A stretch of DNA of 64,000 bases from Candidatus Peregrinibacteria bacterium (GCA_016699515.1 CP064978.1:1054001-1118000); one strand, 5' to 3'. Shown: positions 49,346 to 58,541, counted from the stretch's first letter. Numbers and translations are program-made. The notes: generated by a model not told the origin, from the letters alone.

Positions 49346-51382
49346 CTATTTCGTGATGCGATCCAGCAAAAACGCGTATTCCATCGCCACTTCTTTGTAC
49401 GGTTCAAAGCGACCACTCGCGCCGCCATGGCCGGTTTTTAGATTGGTGTGGAGCAAAAGAACGTTATCATCGGTTTTGTGAGTGCGAAGTTTGGCCACCC
49501 ATTTGGCCGGCTCCCAATATTGCACTTGCGAGTCATGCAGACCCGTGGTCACCAGTAAGTGCGGATAGGCTTGTTTTTTGACGTTGTCGTACGGTGAGTA
49601 AGCGAGCATGGTTTGGTAATCGGCGTGCTTGTTTGGGTTGCCCCACTCGTCGTATTCGCCGGTAGTGAGTGGAATGGAATCGTCCAGCATGGTGGTGACC
49701 ACATCCACGAACGGCACCGCGGCAATGACCGCCTTGAACAAATCGGGGCGCTGGTTGATGACCGCCCCCATCAGTAATCCCCCGGCACTGCCCCCCATGG
49801 CACACAGTTTTTGAGGGGTTGTGATCTTTTTTTGGATCAGATGTTCGGCGCAGGCAATAAAGTCGGAAAAGGTGTTTTGCTTTTTTTTGAGTTTGCCGTC
49901 TTCGTACCAAGTTCGCCCTAAATCTTCGCCGCCGCGAATGTGAGCAATGGCAAATACGAATCCGCGATCGAGCAAACTGAGGCGTGCGGCCGAGAAATAG
50001 GGGTCGACTGTGATGCCGTACGAACCGTAGCCATAAAGGAGGGTGGGGCGGTTTATGGACGTGAATGATTTTTTGTAAACCAAAGATATCGGCACCTTTA
50101 CTCCATCGGATGCGGTGGCCCACATGCGCTTGGCCTCGTAATCGTTGGCATTGAATTTTCCGAGCACCGCCTGCCTTTTTTTGAGCGTTTTGCGGTGCGA
50201 GGTCATGGAATAATCGAATGTGGATAACGGGGTTGTTAGCGACTCGTATCCAAACCGAAGTGTGGTGGTGTTGAATTCAGGATTCATGCTAATCCAAGCG
50301 CTGTAGGTAGGCTCGTCAAATTGAATGACGTGCGACTGTTTTGTTGCCATATCCATCACCTTTAACTGAACCAATCCGTTCACCCGTTGTTGAATGACCC
50401 AATGCCGCTTAAAAAATTCCTCCCCCTCTAATCTAACCTGTGGGCGGTGCGGAATAACAGACTTCCAATTTTTAAGATCGGTTTTTTCAAGCGATGTGCG
50501 CATCAATCGAAAATTCTTTGCTTGGTGATTGGTCAGAATATAGAATTGGTCGTTTGCATGATCCACGGAATATTCAAGATTGCGGCGACGTTTTTGAAAG
50601 AGCTTAAAAGTTGCATCGGGTTGATGAGCGGGAATGAAGCGAAACTCCTTCGACACCGTGGCGACGGAGCCAATGAAAATAAAGGACTTCGATTTGGTTT
50701 TATACACAAAGGTGCGGAACGTGTCGTCGGTTTCTTCATACACCAGCTCGTCCATCGACTGAGGAGTGCCCAATCGATGCTTCATAATTTTGTGAGGTCG
50801 TAATGTTTGAGGATCTTTTAAGGTATAAAAAACCGTTTTATTATCCGCAGCCCACACCACCGAGCTGGTTGTATTTTTGAGCTCGTCTTTCAAAAGAGTT
50901 CCGGTTTTAAGATCTTTGAAAACGACCGTGTACTGGCGACGACTGACAAAATCCACCCCGTATGCCAAATAATCGTGGCGAGGACTGATATTTAAAGAAC
51001 CCACATCACAAAAACTTTTCCCTTTGGCTATTTTATTCACATCCAAAATAATCTCCTCTTTGGCTTTAAGCGAGCCTTTTTTGCGGCAATGCAGCGGATA
51101 ATCCTTCCCTTTTATAAAACGGGTGTAATGGTAATAGCCGTCGAGCTTGTAGGGAACCGAGGCATCGTCTTTTTTAACGCGGGCGACCATTTCTTTAAAC
51201 AGATCTTTTTGAAGTTTGTCGGTGGGTTTCAGCATGGCGTTGGTGTAGGCGTTTTCCTTTTTTAGGTAATCGATCACCTTTGGATGGGTGCGGTCATTCA
51301 GCCAAAAATAAGGATCACTCCGGCGGTGGCCATGTTTTGTGAGTGTTTTGGGAATTTTTGATGCAAATGGTGGCGTTGGCAT
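49346..51382 (-). CDS. Prolyl oligopeptidase family serine protease (oligopeptidase B-like)
   Basis: 678 residues. The N-terminal beta-propeller is followed by the catalytic domain with LLYGYGSYG, HIRGGEDLGRTWYEDGK, nucleophile Ser in GGSAGGLLMGA, Asp in the TGLHDSQVQYWE region and His in TGHGGASGR, as in S9A oligopeptidase B. It cleaves short peptides after basic residues in characterised members. It is intact and ends right beside the calpain gene on the same strand. Confidence 0.92.
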   Translation of the reverse strand: MPTPPFASKIPKTLTKHGHRRSDPYFWLNDRTHPKVIDYLKKENAYTNAMLKPTDKLQKDLFKEMVARVKKDDASVPYKLDGYYHYTRFIKGKDYPLHCRKKGSLKAKEEIILDVNKIAKGKSFCDVGSLNISPRHDYLAYGVDFVSRRQYTVVFKDLKTGTLLKDELKNTTSSVVWAADNKTVFYTLKDPQTLRPHKIMKHRLGTPQSMDELVYEETDDTFRTFVYKTKSKSFIFIGSVATVSKEFRFIPAHQPDATFKLFQKRRRNLEYSVDHANDQFYILTNHQAKNFRLMRTSLEKTDLKNWKSVIPHRPQVRLEGEEFFKRHWVIQQRVNGLVQLKVMDMATKQSHVIQFDEPTYSAWISMNPEFNTTTLRFGYESLTTPLSTFDYSMTSHRKTLKKRQAVLGKFNANDYEAKRMWATASDGVKVPISLVYKKSFTSINRPTLLYGYGSYGITVDPYFSAARLSLLDRGFVFAIAHIRGGEDLGRTWYEDGKLKKKQNTFSDFIACAEHLIQKKITTPQKLCAMGGSAGGLLMGAVINQRPDLFKAVIAAVPFVDVVTTMLDDSIPLTTGEYDEWGNPNKHADYQTMLAYSPYDNVKKQAYPHLLVTTGLHDSQVQYWEPAKWVAKLRTHKTDDNVLLLHTNLKTGHGGASGRFEPYKEVAMEYAFLLDRITK

Positions 51383-51438
51383 GTCTTTTTGGTTTAATGT
51401 TAATGGTAGGATAAATAAAATTATGATAAAAAGGAACT

Positions 51439-52245
51439 ATGAATGAAATTCTAACACGACTCAAAATCGTTCAAATCATTGTGGATGGCGGCCTTTTGTT
51501 GGTTGCTTTTGCTCTGGCATACTTTGCGCGCCTGGGATTTATTTTTTCGAGTGATTTTCCGTTTGATCGTTATATGAAAATTGCATTAATTGCCATGCCG
51601 ATCACCTTGATCTTTATGTTTTTTGCACGCACCTATAAACTGAGCCAACAAATTAACAGCTTACGCCATTTTCAGCGCATCGCTTTTGTGGCGATCGAGA
51701 ATGTGGCCGTGTTCATGGTGCTTTACTATTTTGCCTATCGCAACTTTTTTTCTCGGCTGATTTTGGTGTATATTTTTGGGTTCACCTTGTTTTTAATTTA
51801 TGGCTGGCATGTGGTGTTTCGGTGGATCATGCAAAAATATTCCGAGCGCGAGGTGGGCGTTTTTAGAGTGCTGGTGGTGGGAGCCAATCGCCCAGCGAGC
51901 GCACTCATTCAGCAGTTAATCGAAACCAAGTCCCACCTTAAACCGGTGGCGGTGGTGGACGCTCATGGTACGAAACAAAAGGATATTCATGGTGTGCCGG
52001 TGGTGGGAAAAATGAATTTATTTGAGCGCGCCATTCAAGATTTTAACATCGACACGATCATTCAAACCGACCATTTGGAACAAAGTGTGAACATCATTAA
52101 TTACGCGCTGAATAATGATTTGCGCTACGCCATGCCTCCCGAACTTTTGGGGATTTTTCAGGGGCATCAAACGCTGGAAGAAGTTGAAGGAATGCCATTT
52201 TTACGTGTGAAACCTCATCCCAAGTGGTGGGATCATATTTGGTAA
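51439..52245 (+). CDS. N-terminal half of a polyprenyl-phosphate sugar-1-phosphate transferase (CoA-binding-like domain)
   Basis: 268 residues: four membrane helices then a Rossmann-like domain (RVLVVGANRPASALIQQLIE...VAVVDAHGTKQKDIHGVPVVGK), the CoA_binding_3 fold found in the N-terminal half of WbaP/EpsE-type enzymes. The C-terminal catalytic bacterial-sugar-transferase domain is absent here and not found in the next 1 kb, so this is a stand-alone regulatory or scaffold form, or a remnant. Confidence 0.75.
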   Translation: MNEILTRLKIVQIIVDGGLLLVAFALAYFARLGFIFSSDFPFDRYMKIALIAMPITLIFMFFARTYKLSQQINSLRHFQRIAFVAIENVAVFMVLYYFAYRNFFSRLILVYIFGFTLFLIYGWHVVFRWIMQKYSEREVGVFRVLVVGANRPASALIQQLIETKSHLKPVAVVDAHGTKQKDIHGVPVVGKMNLFERAIQDFNIDTIIQTDHLEQSVNIINYALNNDLRYAMPPELLGIFQGHQTLEEVEGMPFLRVKPHPKWWDHIW

Positions 52246-52247
52246 TA

Positions 52248-52380
52248 CCAAATCACCAACACACAAATACTAAATAAATTCTAATATTGAATTTCAAATA
52301 TCAAATTAGATTCTGAGATTTTTTATTCAGTATTTTTGAGATTATTGTTTGTGATTTGTGTATTTGATATTCTGAGATTA
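52248..52380. repeat. Intergenic word-repeat hairpin
   Basis: AAATCACCAACACACAAATAC-type words pair with GTTTGTGATTTGTGTATTTG-type words across about 60 bp. The right arm runs into the start of the nucleotidyltransferase gene. Confidence 0.65.
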
Positions 52381-53327
52381 TTAAATGCATAATACTGGCC
52401 GGTGGGTTTGCAACGCGCCTGTGGCCACTCACCGAAAATAAGGCGAAGCCGCTGCTTCATTTAAAAGACCGCCCAATGATTTCGCATATTGTGGAGGGGC
52501 TACCCAAACATTTGCCGATTGTGATTTCGACCAATGCGGCTTTTGAAAATGACTTTAAAATCTGGGCCCAAGGGTATCCCGATCGGTCGATCCAGGTTTT
52601 TGTGGAAGATTCGCAGGACGATCAGGGGAAGAAGGGGGCACTGGCCGCCACCGCGATGGTGATTGAGGCTTTCGCGATGCATGAAGATTTGCTTTTGATC
52701 GCCGGTGATAATTATTTTGGATTTAAACTCACCGAGTTTATTGATCAGTTTCAGAATCGTCCGCTGTTAGCCGCCTATGACATTCAGCAACTCACCGCCG
52801 CTAAAAAGTTTGGGGTGGTGGTGGAACGCGAGGGTCGGGTGATTGAATTTCAGGAAAAGCCTGCGGAGCCCAAAAGCACTTTGGTGAGTACAGGATGTTA
52901 TCTTTTCCCTCAACGGAATTTACGGGATATTGTGGAATATTCCAAAACCCATCACGATAATTTGGGGGGTATTTTTGAGCACTTGCTTACGGTGGAAGAC
53001 CGCATTGATGTTTTTTCGTTTCGGGAGCATTGGTATGACGTTGGCTCGTTTGAGGGCTACATCAATGCCAATAAAGAATTATTGAATCAAGCGGTGGTGC
53101 GTGCCGGAACGGTTTTAGAAACGGGGTCCAACGAACTGATCGGCAGCGTTTATTTAGGTGATCACAGCCGGATTGAAAATTGTGTGATTGAAGATTCGGT
53201 GATTTTAGGTGGCAATAAACTGGTTAATTGTGTCATTCGCCACTGCATTATCGACGAAAATTGCCAGTTAAATGGTGTCGATCTGAGCCATAAAATGATC
53301 CGTCAGGGCAGCCATATTTTAAAGTAA
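52380..53327 (+). CDS. Sugar-nucleotide transferase (RmlA/GlmU-like), no ATG at expected start
   Basis: The conserved N-terminus reads KCIILAGGFATRLWPLTENKAKPLLHL, the nucleotidyltransferase signature. The codon directly before the first Lys is ATT (52380-52382), with ATT again before it and a stop just upstream. So either ATT is used as a start, as in infC, or ATG has been misread. The rest has LLIAGDNYFGFKL, VVEREGRVIEFQEKP and WYDVGSFEGYINANKEL, then left-handed helix-like repeats. It probably makes an activated sugar for surface glycan together with the preceding gene and the polyprenol kinase-like protein. Confidence 0.85.
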   Translation: MKCIILAGGFATRLWPLTENKAKPLLHLKDRPMISHIVEGLPKHLPIVISTNAAFENDFKIWAQGYPDRSIQVFVEDSQDDQGKKGALAATAMVIEAFAMHEDLLLIAGDNYFGFKLTEFIDQFQNRPLLAAYDIQQLTAAKKFGVVVEREGRVIEFQEKPAEPKSTLVSTGCYLFPQRNLRDIVEYSKTHHDNLGGIFEHLLTVEDRIDVFSFREHWYDVGSFEGYINANKELLNQAVVRAGTVLETGSNELIGSVYLGDHSRIENCVIEDSVILGGNKLVNCVIRHCIIDENCQLNGVDLSHKMIRQGSHILK

Positions 53328-53393
53328 ATATCGATTCGTTCCCGTGTCGAAGTAGGTAGCAAAACCGCTTATTGAATGTGTGTCAAAATATAA

Positions 53394-53422
53394 TTGCACC
53401 CTCACCCCATATACGCTAGACT
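53394..53422 (+). promoter_or_regulatory. Promoter of secD
   Basis: TTGCAC (53394-53399), 17 bp, TAGACT (53417-53422), about 34 bp before the secD ATG. Confidence 0.5.
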
Positions 53423-53455
53423 GTTGGGGCTTTTTTTTACATTTTAATCTTCGAT

Positions 53456-55786
53456 ATGAAATCTCGTTTTTCGCTTAAAATGCTTGTTGCGCTGATCGGC
53501 TTTGTGATTATGGGGCTGATTGTGATTCCGAATTCCCTTAAATCCGCTTGGCCCGACCACGCGCTTTTGAATTGGATGAAGAGTCCGGAATTGACTTTAG
53601 GCCTCGATTTGCAAGGGGGCACACAATTGGACTACCGTATTGATTTAAGAAATGTTGAAGAAAAAAACGCCGACGAAGATCCATTGAATGACGTGCGCGT
53701 GGCGGACGTGGTGGAAGGAGTTCGCAACACCATTGAGCGCCGCGTGAACGGTTTGGGCGTTTCTGAACCCAATATTTACCTTTCGAATGTGGGAGACGAA
53801 CAGCACATTGTGGTTGAATTGGCGGGTATTTCTGATGTAGAAGAAGCCAAGGCAACCGTCGGAAAAACCATTCAATTGGAATTTAAGGAGCCCAACGAAA
53901 CCCAAGAGAATGATAAACGTGCCACCCTTGAGCCCATGGCTCAAGACGCGCTCGACCGCGCTTTGAATGGGGAAGATTTTAAAGCGGTGGGTGAAAAAGT
54001 GCGCACGTCAGATGGATCGATTGACTTTCGTCCCGAAAAAACCGAATGGGAGACCGGTTTGCCCAGTCACTATCAAAACTTGCTTTCCGGCATGGAGCCG
54101 GGTGCCGTTTACAACAAGGTACTGGAAGGTTCTGATGGATTTAGTTTTGTGGGCCAAGGTCAATTGGTGAGCAAAACCGGACTCTTTTTGGTTCAACTCG
54201 TTAGCAAAGAGGTGAAAGAGCGCACCATTGAAAAAGCCATTACATTTGGAGAAGTGGCTAACGGGGTAGGGGCAGCGATTGAATCCACTCAAAATCAGGT
54301 GAAAAGTGATTTTACCGAAGCAGAGGCGGAAGCGATTTGGGGCGTTGCGATTGGAGAAGCAACTGCTCCGTTTGAAACCGAGGACGGCCAACTGAAAGTG
54401 TATCACGTGCTTAGCCAGGGCGGAGGAGATGAATCGATCACGGCGAGCCAAATTTTAATTGCCTACAAGGGCGCTAAAAGTGCTAGTACTGCGGTAACAC
54501 GCACCAAGGCCGAAGCCGAAACCGAAGCCAAACGCATTGCCAAAGAGGCCCAAGCCCACCCGGATCAATTTGCCGATTTGGCCAAACAGTATTCGGACGG
54601 CCCCAATGGCCCAAGTGGAGGAGATTTGGGTCCTTTTGGCCGAGGCGTTACCGACCCTGCCTTTGAACAAGTGGCGTTTGCAATGGAGCCCGGCACTGTT
54701 TCGGATGTGGTAGAAACCGATCTTGGCTTTCACATCATCCAAGTGCGCGAAAGAACCGAAGGAGAACCCACTTTGAATGTGGAAAAATTGCAAGTGGCCA
54801 ACACCCCCGAAAACCGCGCCAAATTGGATGGGCTGCTCGAAGAAATGAAACCGCATTCCATTACCCGTGACGAGGCTGAATATGTATTTAATGAAATTTA
54901 TTTTGACCTTTCACCCGATCCTTGGAAGAAAACTGGGTTGGATGGTTCCAAATTTAAATACGCCAGCGTTACCTACAATCAATTGGGAGCCCCCGTTGTT
55001 GCGATCCAGTTTGACAGCGAAGGTGCCACTCTTTTTGAAGAGCTGACCGGGCGCTTGGTTGGCAAACAAATTGCGATTTTTGTAGGTGGCGAGCTGATTT
55101 CGGCGCCCAACGTGGATGAAAAAATCAGCGGCGGGAATGCCATTATTTCTGGTCGCTTTAATCCTGCTCAGGCAGTAACGTTGGCCAACGACTTGAATAC
55201 CGGAGCGATCGACGCCCCCATTTTGCTCTCGGGCCAGTACACCATTAGTGCCAGCTTGGGCGACAGTGCGCTTCAAGTTTCTTTGTATGCCGGCTTGGTC
55301 GGACTGATTGTTTTGGCGCTATTCATGCTGCTTTATTACCGTTTACTCGGCTTCTTTGCTGTGATTGCCTTAGGCATTTACTCGATTATCATTCTCTTCA
55401 TTTTAAAACTCTTCCCTATTGTAATGACCCTAGCGGGCATTGCCGGTATTATTCTTTCGATTGGGATGGCGGTGGATGCCAACATTCTTATTTTTGAGCG
55501 CACCAAGGAAGAGCTCGCCAGTGGAAAAGGATTCTCACAAGCGATTCAAAATGGTTTTGAACGCGCTTGGTCTTCCATTCGTGATTCCAATGTTTCTTCG
55601 CTTATTACCTGTGCCATTTTGTGGTTCTTTGGTAACTCAATCATTCGTGGGTTTGCCCTGATGCTTGCGATCGGAATTTTAATTTCGATGTTCACGGCTA
55701 TCACGGTAACTCGCTCGTTGATCCAAACCCTACGTGGCACCAAACTGGCCGACAACAAGTTTTTGATGGGAGCAAAACGAAAATAG
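53456..55786 (+). CDS. secD: SecD translocase subunit with inserted parvulin (PpiC-type) peptidyl-prolyl isomerase
   Basis: 776 residues. TM1 (about 9-25) and ELTLGLDLQGGTQLDY (45-60) open the P1 region. Instead of the usual short P1 loop there is a 300-residue insertion. Residues 328-436 are a clear parvulin domain: ITASQILIAYKG, FADLAKQYSDGP, GGDLGPFGRG, EQVAFAMEPGTVSDVV, TDLGFHIIQVRER. Residues 160-255 look like a second, degenerate copy (NGEDFKAVGEKV, LLSGMEPGAVYNKV, GLFLVQLVSKEVKER). The P1 foot resumes at about 500, followed by five helices with the AVDANILIFERTKEE motif (672-686). The domain sits extracytoplasmically, so it could isomerise prolines as proteins leave the translocon. secF is not adjacent. 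A REP palindrome terminates the gene. Confidence 0.92.
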   Translation: MKSRFSLKMLVALIGFVIMGLIVIPNSLKSAWPDHALLNWMKSPELTLGLDLQGGTQLDYRIDLRNVEEKNADEDPLNDVRVADVVEGVRNTIERRVNGLGVSEPNIYLSNVGDEQHIVVELAGISDVEEAKATVGKTIQLEFKEPNETQENDKRATLEPMAQDALDRALNGEDFKAVGEKVRTSDGSIDFRPEKTEWETGLPSHYQNLLSGMEPGAVYNKVLEGSDGFSFVGQGQLVSKTGLFLVQLVSKEVKERTIEKAITFGEVANGVGAAIESTQNQVKSDFTEAEAEAIWGVAIGEATAPFETEDGQLKVYHVLSQGGGDESITASQILIAYKGAKSASTAVTRTKAEAETEAKRIAKEAQAHPDQFADLAKQYSDGPNGPSGGDLGPFGRGVTDPAFEQVAFAMEPGTVSDVVETDLGFHIIQVRERTEGEPTLNVEKLQVANTPENRAKLDGLLEEMKPHSITRDEAEYVFNEIYFDLSPDPWKKTGLDGSKFKYASVTYNQLGAPVVAIQFDSEGATLFEELTGRLVGKQIAIFVGGELISAPNVDEKISGGNAIISGRFNPAQAVTLANDLNTGAIDAPILLSGQYTISASLGDSALQVSLYAGLVGLIVLALFMLLYYRLLGFFAVIALGIYSIIILFILKLFPIVMTLAGIAGIILSIGMAVDANILIFERTKEELASGKGFSQAIQNGFERAWSSIRDSNVSSLITCAILWFFGNSIIRGFALMLAIGILISMFTAITVTRSLIQTLRGTKLADNKFLMGAKRK

Positions 55787-55795
55787 ATCTCTTCG

Positions 55796-55830
55796 AAAGA
55801 AGGCGAGGATAATTATCCTCGCCTTCTTTT
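55796..55830. terminator. REP palindrome acting as the secD terminator
   Basis: The 28-bp core (half-site GAAGGCGAGGATAA) at 55799-55826 is identical to the two copies at the RAYT gene. It is followed by an uninterrupted T-run, giving a textbook intrinsic terminator 10 bp behind the secD stop. Confidence 0.9.
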
Positions 55831-55853
55831 TTTAAATGGTTATAATCCAATCA

Positions 55854-56369
55854 ATGAAAATAAAAGATTCCCATCAAAAGGCGCTTCAAAAACTGTTCCC
55901 GGGCAAGGAACAGGCGTTTATCGATGCCACGTTGGACCGAGCCATTCAGCAAGAAGAGGCCAAACAAACTCGTAAACTTACGCTGTTTGCCGATGGGGGC
56001 TCGCGGGGCAATCCCGGCCCTTCGGGCGGCGGGTTTTCGATCATTCGCGGGAGCGATGAAGTGGCGCATGGTGCCGAGTTTTACGGGGAACTCACCAACA
56101 ACCAAGCGGAATATCTGGCGCTTCGTGATGCGCTTCGCACGGCTTATGAACTTGACCCCGAGGGGTCGGTGGAATGTTTTATGGACAGCAACCTGGTGGT
56201 ACAACAACTGAAAGGTGAATTCAAGGTGAAAAGCCCAAACGTAAAGGCGCTGTTCGAAGAGGTACGTCGCATTGCCGATCAGTTCCCCCACTTCGACATT
56301 CATCACATTCCACGGGAGCAGAATAAACGAGCGGACGCCCTCGCCAATCGGGCGATGGATCGGGGTTAA
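55854..56369 (+). CDS. RNase HI-family protein
   Basis: 171 residues from ATG 55854. A helical N-terminus of about 45 residues precedes the RNase H fold: LFADGGSRGNPGPSGGGF (first catalytic Asp), ELTNNQAEYLALRDAL (Glu), VECFMDSNLVVQQL (Asp) and HHIPREQNKRADALANRA (final Asp). It cleaves RNA in RNA-DNA hybrids. The frame is intact. Confidence 0.9.
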   Translation: MKIKDSHQKALQKLFPGKEQAFIDATLDRAIQQEEAKQTRKLTLFADGGSRGNPGPSGGGFSIIRGSDEVAHGAEFYGELTNNQAEYLALRDALRTAYELDPEGSVECFMDSNLVVQQLKGEFKVKSPNVKALFEEVRRIADQFPHFDIHHIPREQNKRADALANRAMDRG

Positions 56370-56436
56370 TAAAACCCGACGTCCGGGGCGGGTAGTCGAG
56401 TTTTATTACTTACTGGTCAAAGGAGGGTCAACCGAA

Positions 56437-56723
56437 TTACATATGTTTTTGTAGGGCTTCGGTAAGTTGAGCTTTATCGTGCACTCCAACCATTTCACCG
56501 ACCACTTCCCCATTTTTGAAGATTTTGAGTGCCGGAATACTCATGATGCCATATTGCCCAGCCAGTTCGTTATTTTCGTCGACATTTAGTTTGAACATCT
56601 TTGCCTTTCCTTCCATTTCGGTGGCAAGCTCGTCGATGATGGGACCTTGGGTTTGGCATGGGCCGCACCATGGAGCTCTAATACATCAGTTTTAAAGGTG
56701 CTGCCACCTGTTGCTTGTGCCAT
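56437..56723 (-). pseudogene. trxA: Thioredoxin with a ~40-bp internal deletion
   Basis: The start MAQATGGSTFKTDVLE and the rest, from APWCGPCQTQGPIIDELA to LTEALQKHM, are typical thioredoxin. Between them the strand coding for roughly PVLVDFWA (12-14 residues) is missing, and the frame shifts, because the deletion length is 3n+1. Unlike the homopolymer breaks elsewhere, this is a longer loss at about 56683. The WCGPC redox motif remains. It is either a real lesion or a local assembly collapse. Confidence 0.75.
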
Positions 56724-56771
56724 AATTTCGCTAAAATTAAGAAATAATGAAGTTCTGTTTTTAGCATAGCA

Positions 56772-56811
56772 AAGAACCCACCCCCACTCAAGCTTGGGTG
56801 GTAGGGTGGGC
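56772..56811. repeat. Hairpin upstream of the thioredoxin gene
   Basis: The arms AACCCACCCCCACTCAAG and CTTGGGTGGTAGGGTGGG are near-complementary with almost no loop and no T-run behind them. Confidence 0.7.
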
Positions 56812-56879
56812 TACGTTCACTTGTATAGACTAAATTTATTTATATGTTAAAATAATGCAAATTGCCTTATTTACTACTT

Positions 56880-57947
56880 ATGAACAATCGCCTTCCTGTC
56901 GTCGATAATGGACCCTGTAATGGTTGCCAAGCGAGCTGTTGTAACCCAGTGGTCGCATTATTTGATCAGACCGTCGATGTCCCCTATCCCCCTGGTCAAC
57001 TGAAACAGACTAGTTACGTAAAGTTAGACCAACTTTTTGAGGAAGGTGAACGCGCTGCTGGCTTGGTTCGAGATGCCCTTGCATCTGTGCGCTTAAATTA
57101 TGATCCTAAGCGATTCAATCCCATCGCGATGCTACTGGTAGATGCCGGGGAAGATACGTGTACCTTTTCAATGGTGAAGCAGCGTCGGGCTCGACTTTTA
57201 GTTGCCCTTCAATGCCGTTCTTACGATGCTGACACTCAGCTTTGCACCGACTATGATTCGAGACCAGATTTTTGCCGTGATTTTAGCCCTAATAGCTGCG
57301 GGCGAAGCCCTATGTTGGGCGACGATCGTGTCGAGGAAAATTTAGAACGAAAACGACGCTTTGAGACTAAGGGTTCATTGGATCCAAATGAGGTTCTTAT
57401 TGAATTTCAACGCAGTTTAATGGATGGTGGTCGCCCCATTATTTTTGATTTGGACCCGAACAAAGAAACGAACCCAGAGCACTACATAGCACACCGATTG
57501 GAAATTGGAAGGCTTTTTGACCAGTATGTTGTAGGGACCACCCTTGCGCGTGCATACGATCAGCTAGGTATTGAACCTGGGCTGAGCAATGCTAGGGTCA
57601 CATTAACCTCAAATGCAAGAGACATTGATAACAAGCCAATTGTCGTAAATGAGGGGGAAGAATTAGTCATCGACTATTTAAACATTGCCTTTATCGACCG
57701 TGCCGACTCACGCTTGGCATCTGATCATCCGTATGCCTATACTTATCATGGTTGCTTAGATTTCCGTGGCCAACCAGGGCTTAAATTACTTAGCTTGGCT
57801 GCGGGAGGAAGGCTATCAAGCTATGCCTACGCCCGAGTTTACGTATTCGATGGCAACGGACGAGGTCAATCATATTCAATTCCGGTGGACTATTTGGTCC
57901 ACAAAAAATCCGACGTCGCCAAGGCTATGTCGGATTTTGTTTGTTAG
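56880..57947 (+). CDS. YkgJ-type cysteine-cluster protein with long C-terminal extension
   Basis: 355 residues from ATG 56880. NGPCNGCQASCCNP near the start and LCTDYDSRPDFCRDFSPNSC at about 120-140 form the Cys set of the YkgJ / Fe-S or zinc-binding family. The other 200 residues (TLTSNARDIDNKPIVVNEGEE, YTYHGCLDFRGQPGL) are not recognised. A metal-binding or maturation role is inferred from the family only. The frame is intact. Confidence 0.75.
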   Translation: MNNRLPVVDNGPCNGCQASCCNPVVALFDQTVDVPYPPGQLKQTSYVKLDQLFEEGERAAGLVRDALASVRLNYDPKRFNPIAMLLVDAGEDTCTFSMVKQRRARLLVALQCRSYDADTQLCTDYDSRPDFCRDFSPNSCGRSPMLGDDRVEENLERKRRFETKGSLDPNEVLIEFQRSLMDGGRPIIFDLDPNKETNPEHYIAHRLEIGRLFDQYVVGTTLARAYDQLGIEPGLSNARVTLTSNARDIDNKPIVVNEGEELVIDYLNIAFIDRADSRLASDHPYAYTYHGCLDFRGQPGLKLLSLAAGGRLSSYAYARVYVFDGNGRGQSYSIPVDYLVHKKSDVAKAMSDFVC

Positions 57948-57968
57948 ACAGACAGACGGGCCGCTTGA

Positions 57969-58244
57969 CTAGCGAACAGCGTCTTTGAAAGATTTACCAG
58001 CCTTGAAAGCAGGGATCTTCATTGCTGGGATCTTGATTTTTTCAGAAGGGTTGCGTGGGTTAACACCGGTGCGAGCTGCACGTTTGCTAACGCGGAAAGT
58101 TCCGAATCCGGTTACGGTTACGTTTTTGCCTTTTTTAAGAGATTTCACAATGGCGTCTAGTACTGCATCTGAAGCAACACCAGCGGTTTTTTTGGTAACG
58201 CCTGCAGCCGAAGCGACTACACCAACTAAATCTTGTTTAGTCAT
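57969..58244 (-). CDS. hup: HU-family nucleoid DNA-binding protein
   Basis: 91 residues: MTKQDLVGVVASAAGVTKKTA, NVTVTGFGTFRVSKRAARTGVNPRNPSEKIKIPA and a C-terminal AFKAGKSFKDAV. This is the complete HU/IHF fold with the Pro at the arm tip (NPR). It bends and compacts DNA. Confidence 0.96.
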   Translation of the reverse strand: MTKQDLVGVVASAAGVTKKTAGVASDAVLDAIVKSLKKGKNVTVTGFGTFRVSKRAARTGVNPRNPSEKIKIPAMKIPAFKAGKSFKDAVR

Positions 58245-58541
58245 AGTTTTGTATGATTAGAAAATTAAAACATGGGCAGTATAATCAGCAAAATCGACAA
58301 TTGGCAAGGGTTTTTGATTTGACTTATATTATTTTTTATTTCACAAAGTCACTAAATCACTGGATCACTCATTCACCTACGGCGAACTCGACCACTGGAA
58401 CAAAATTCAACGTTAGTTTTTGATCCAATGATCCAGTGGCTAAGTGAATGAGTCCGCCTCAGCGGAGGAATGAACGGGTGATCCAGTGACTCGCTGAAAA
58501 AAAATTTGATTAACCAAAATAAACCATATAAAGTTGGGCAG
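58245..58541. repeat. Intergenic region with extended hairpin (arms within 58349-58496)
   Basis: The words CACTGGATCACTCATTCAC and their approximate complements GTGATCCAGTGACTC and GTGAATGAG recur in both orientations, able to fold into a branched hairpin of about 145 bp. Near 58270-58310 the HU promoter is plausible (TTGCCA, 18 bp, TATACT on the minus strand). No gene is seen. Confidence 0.65.
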
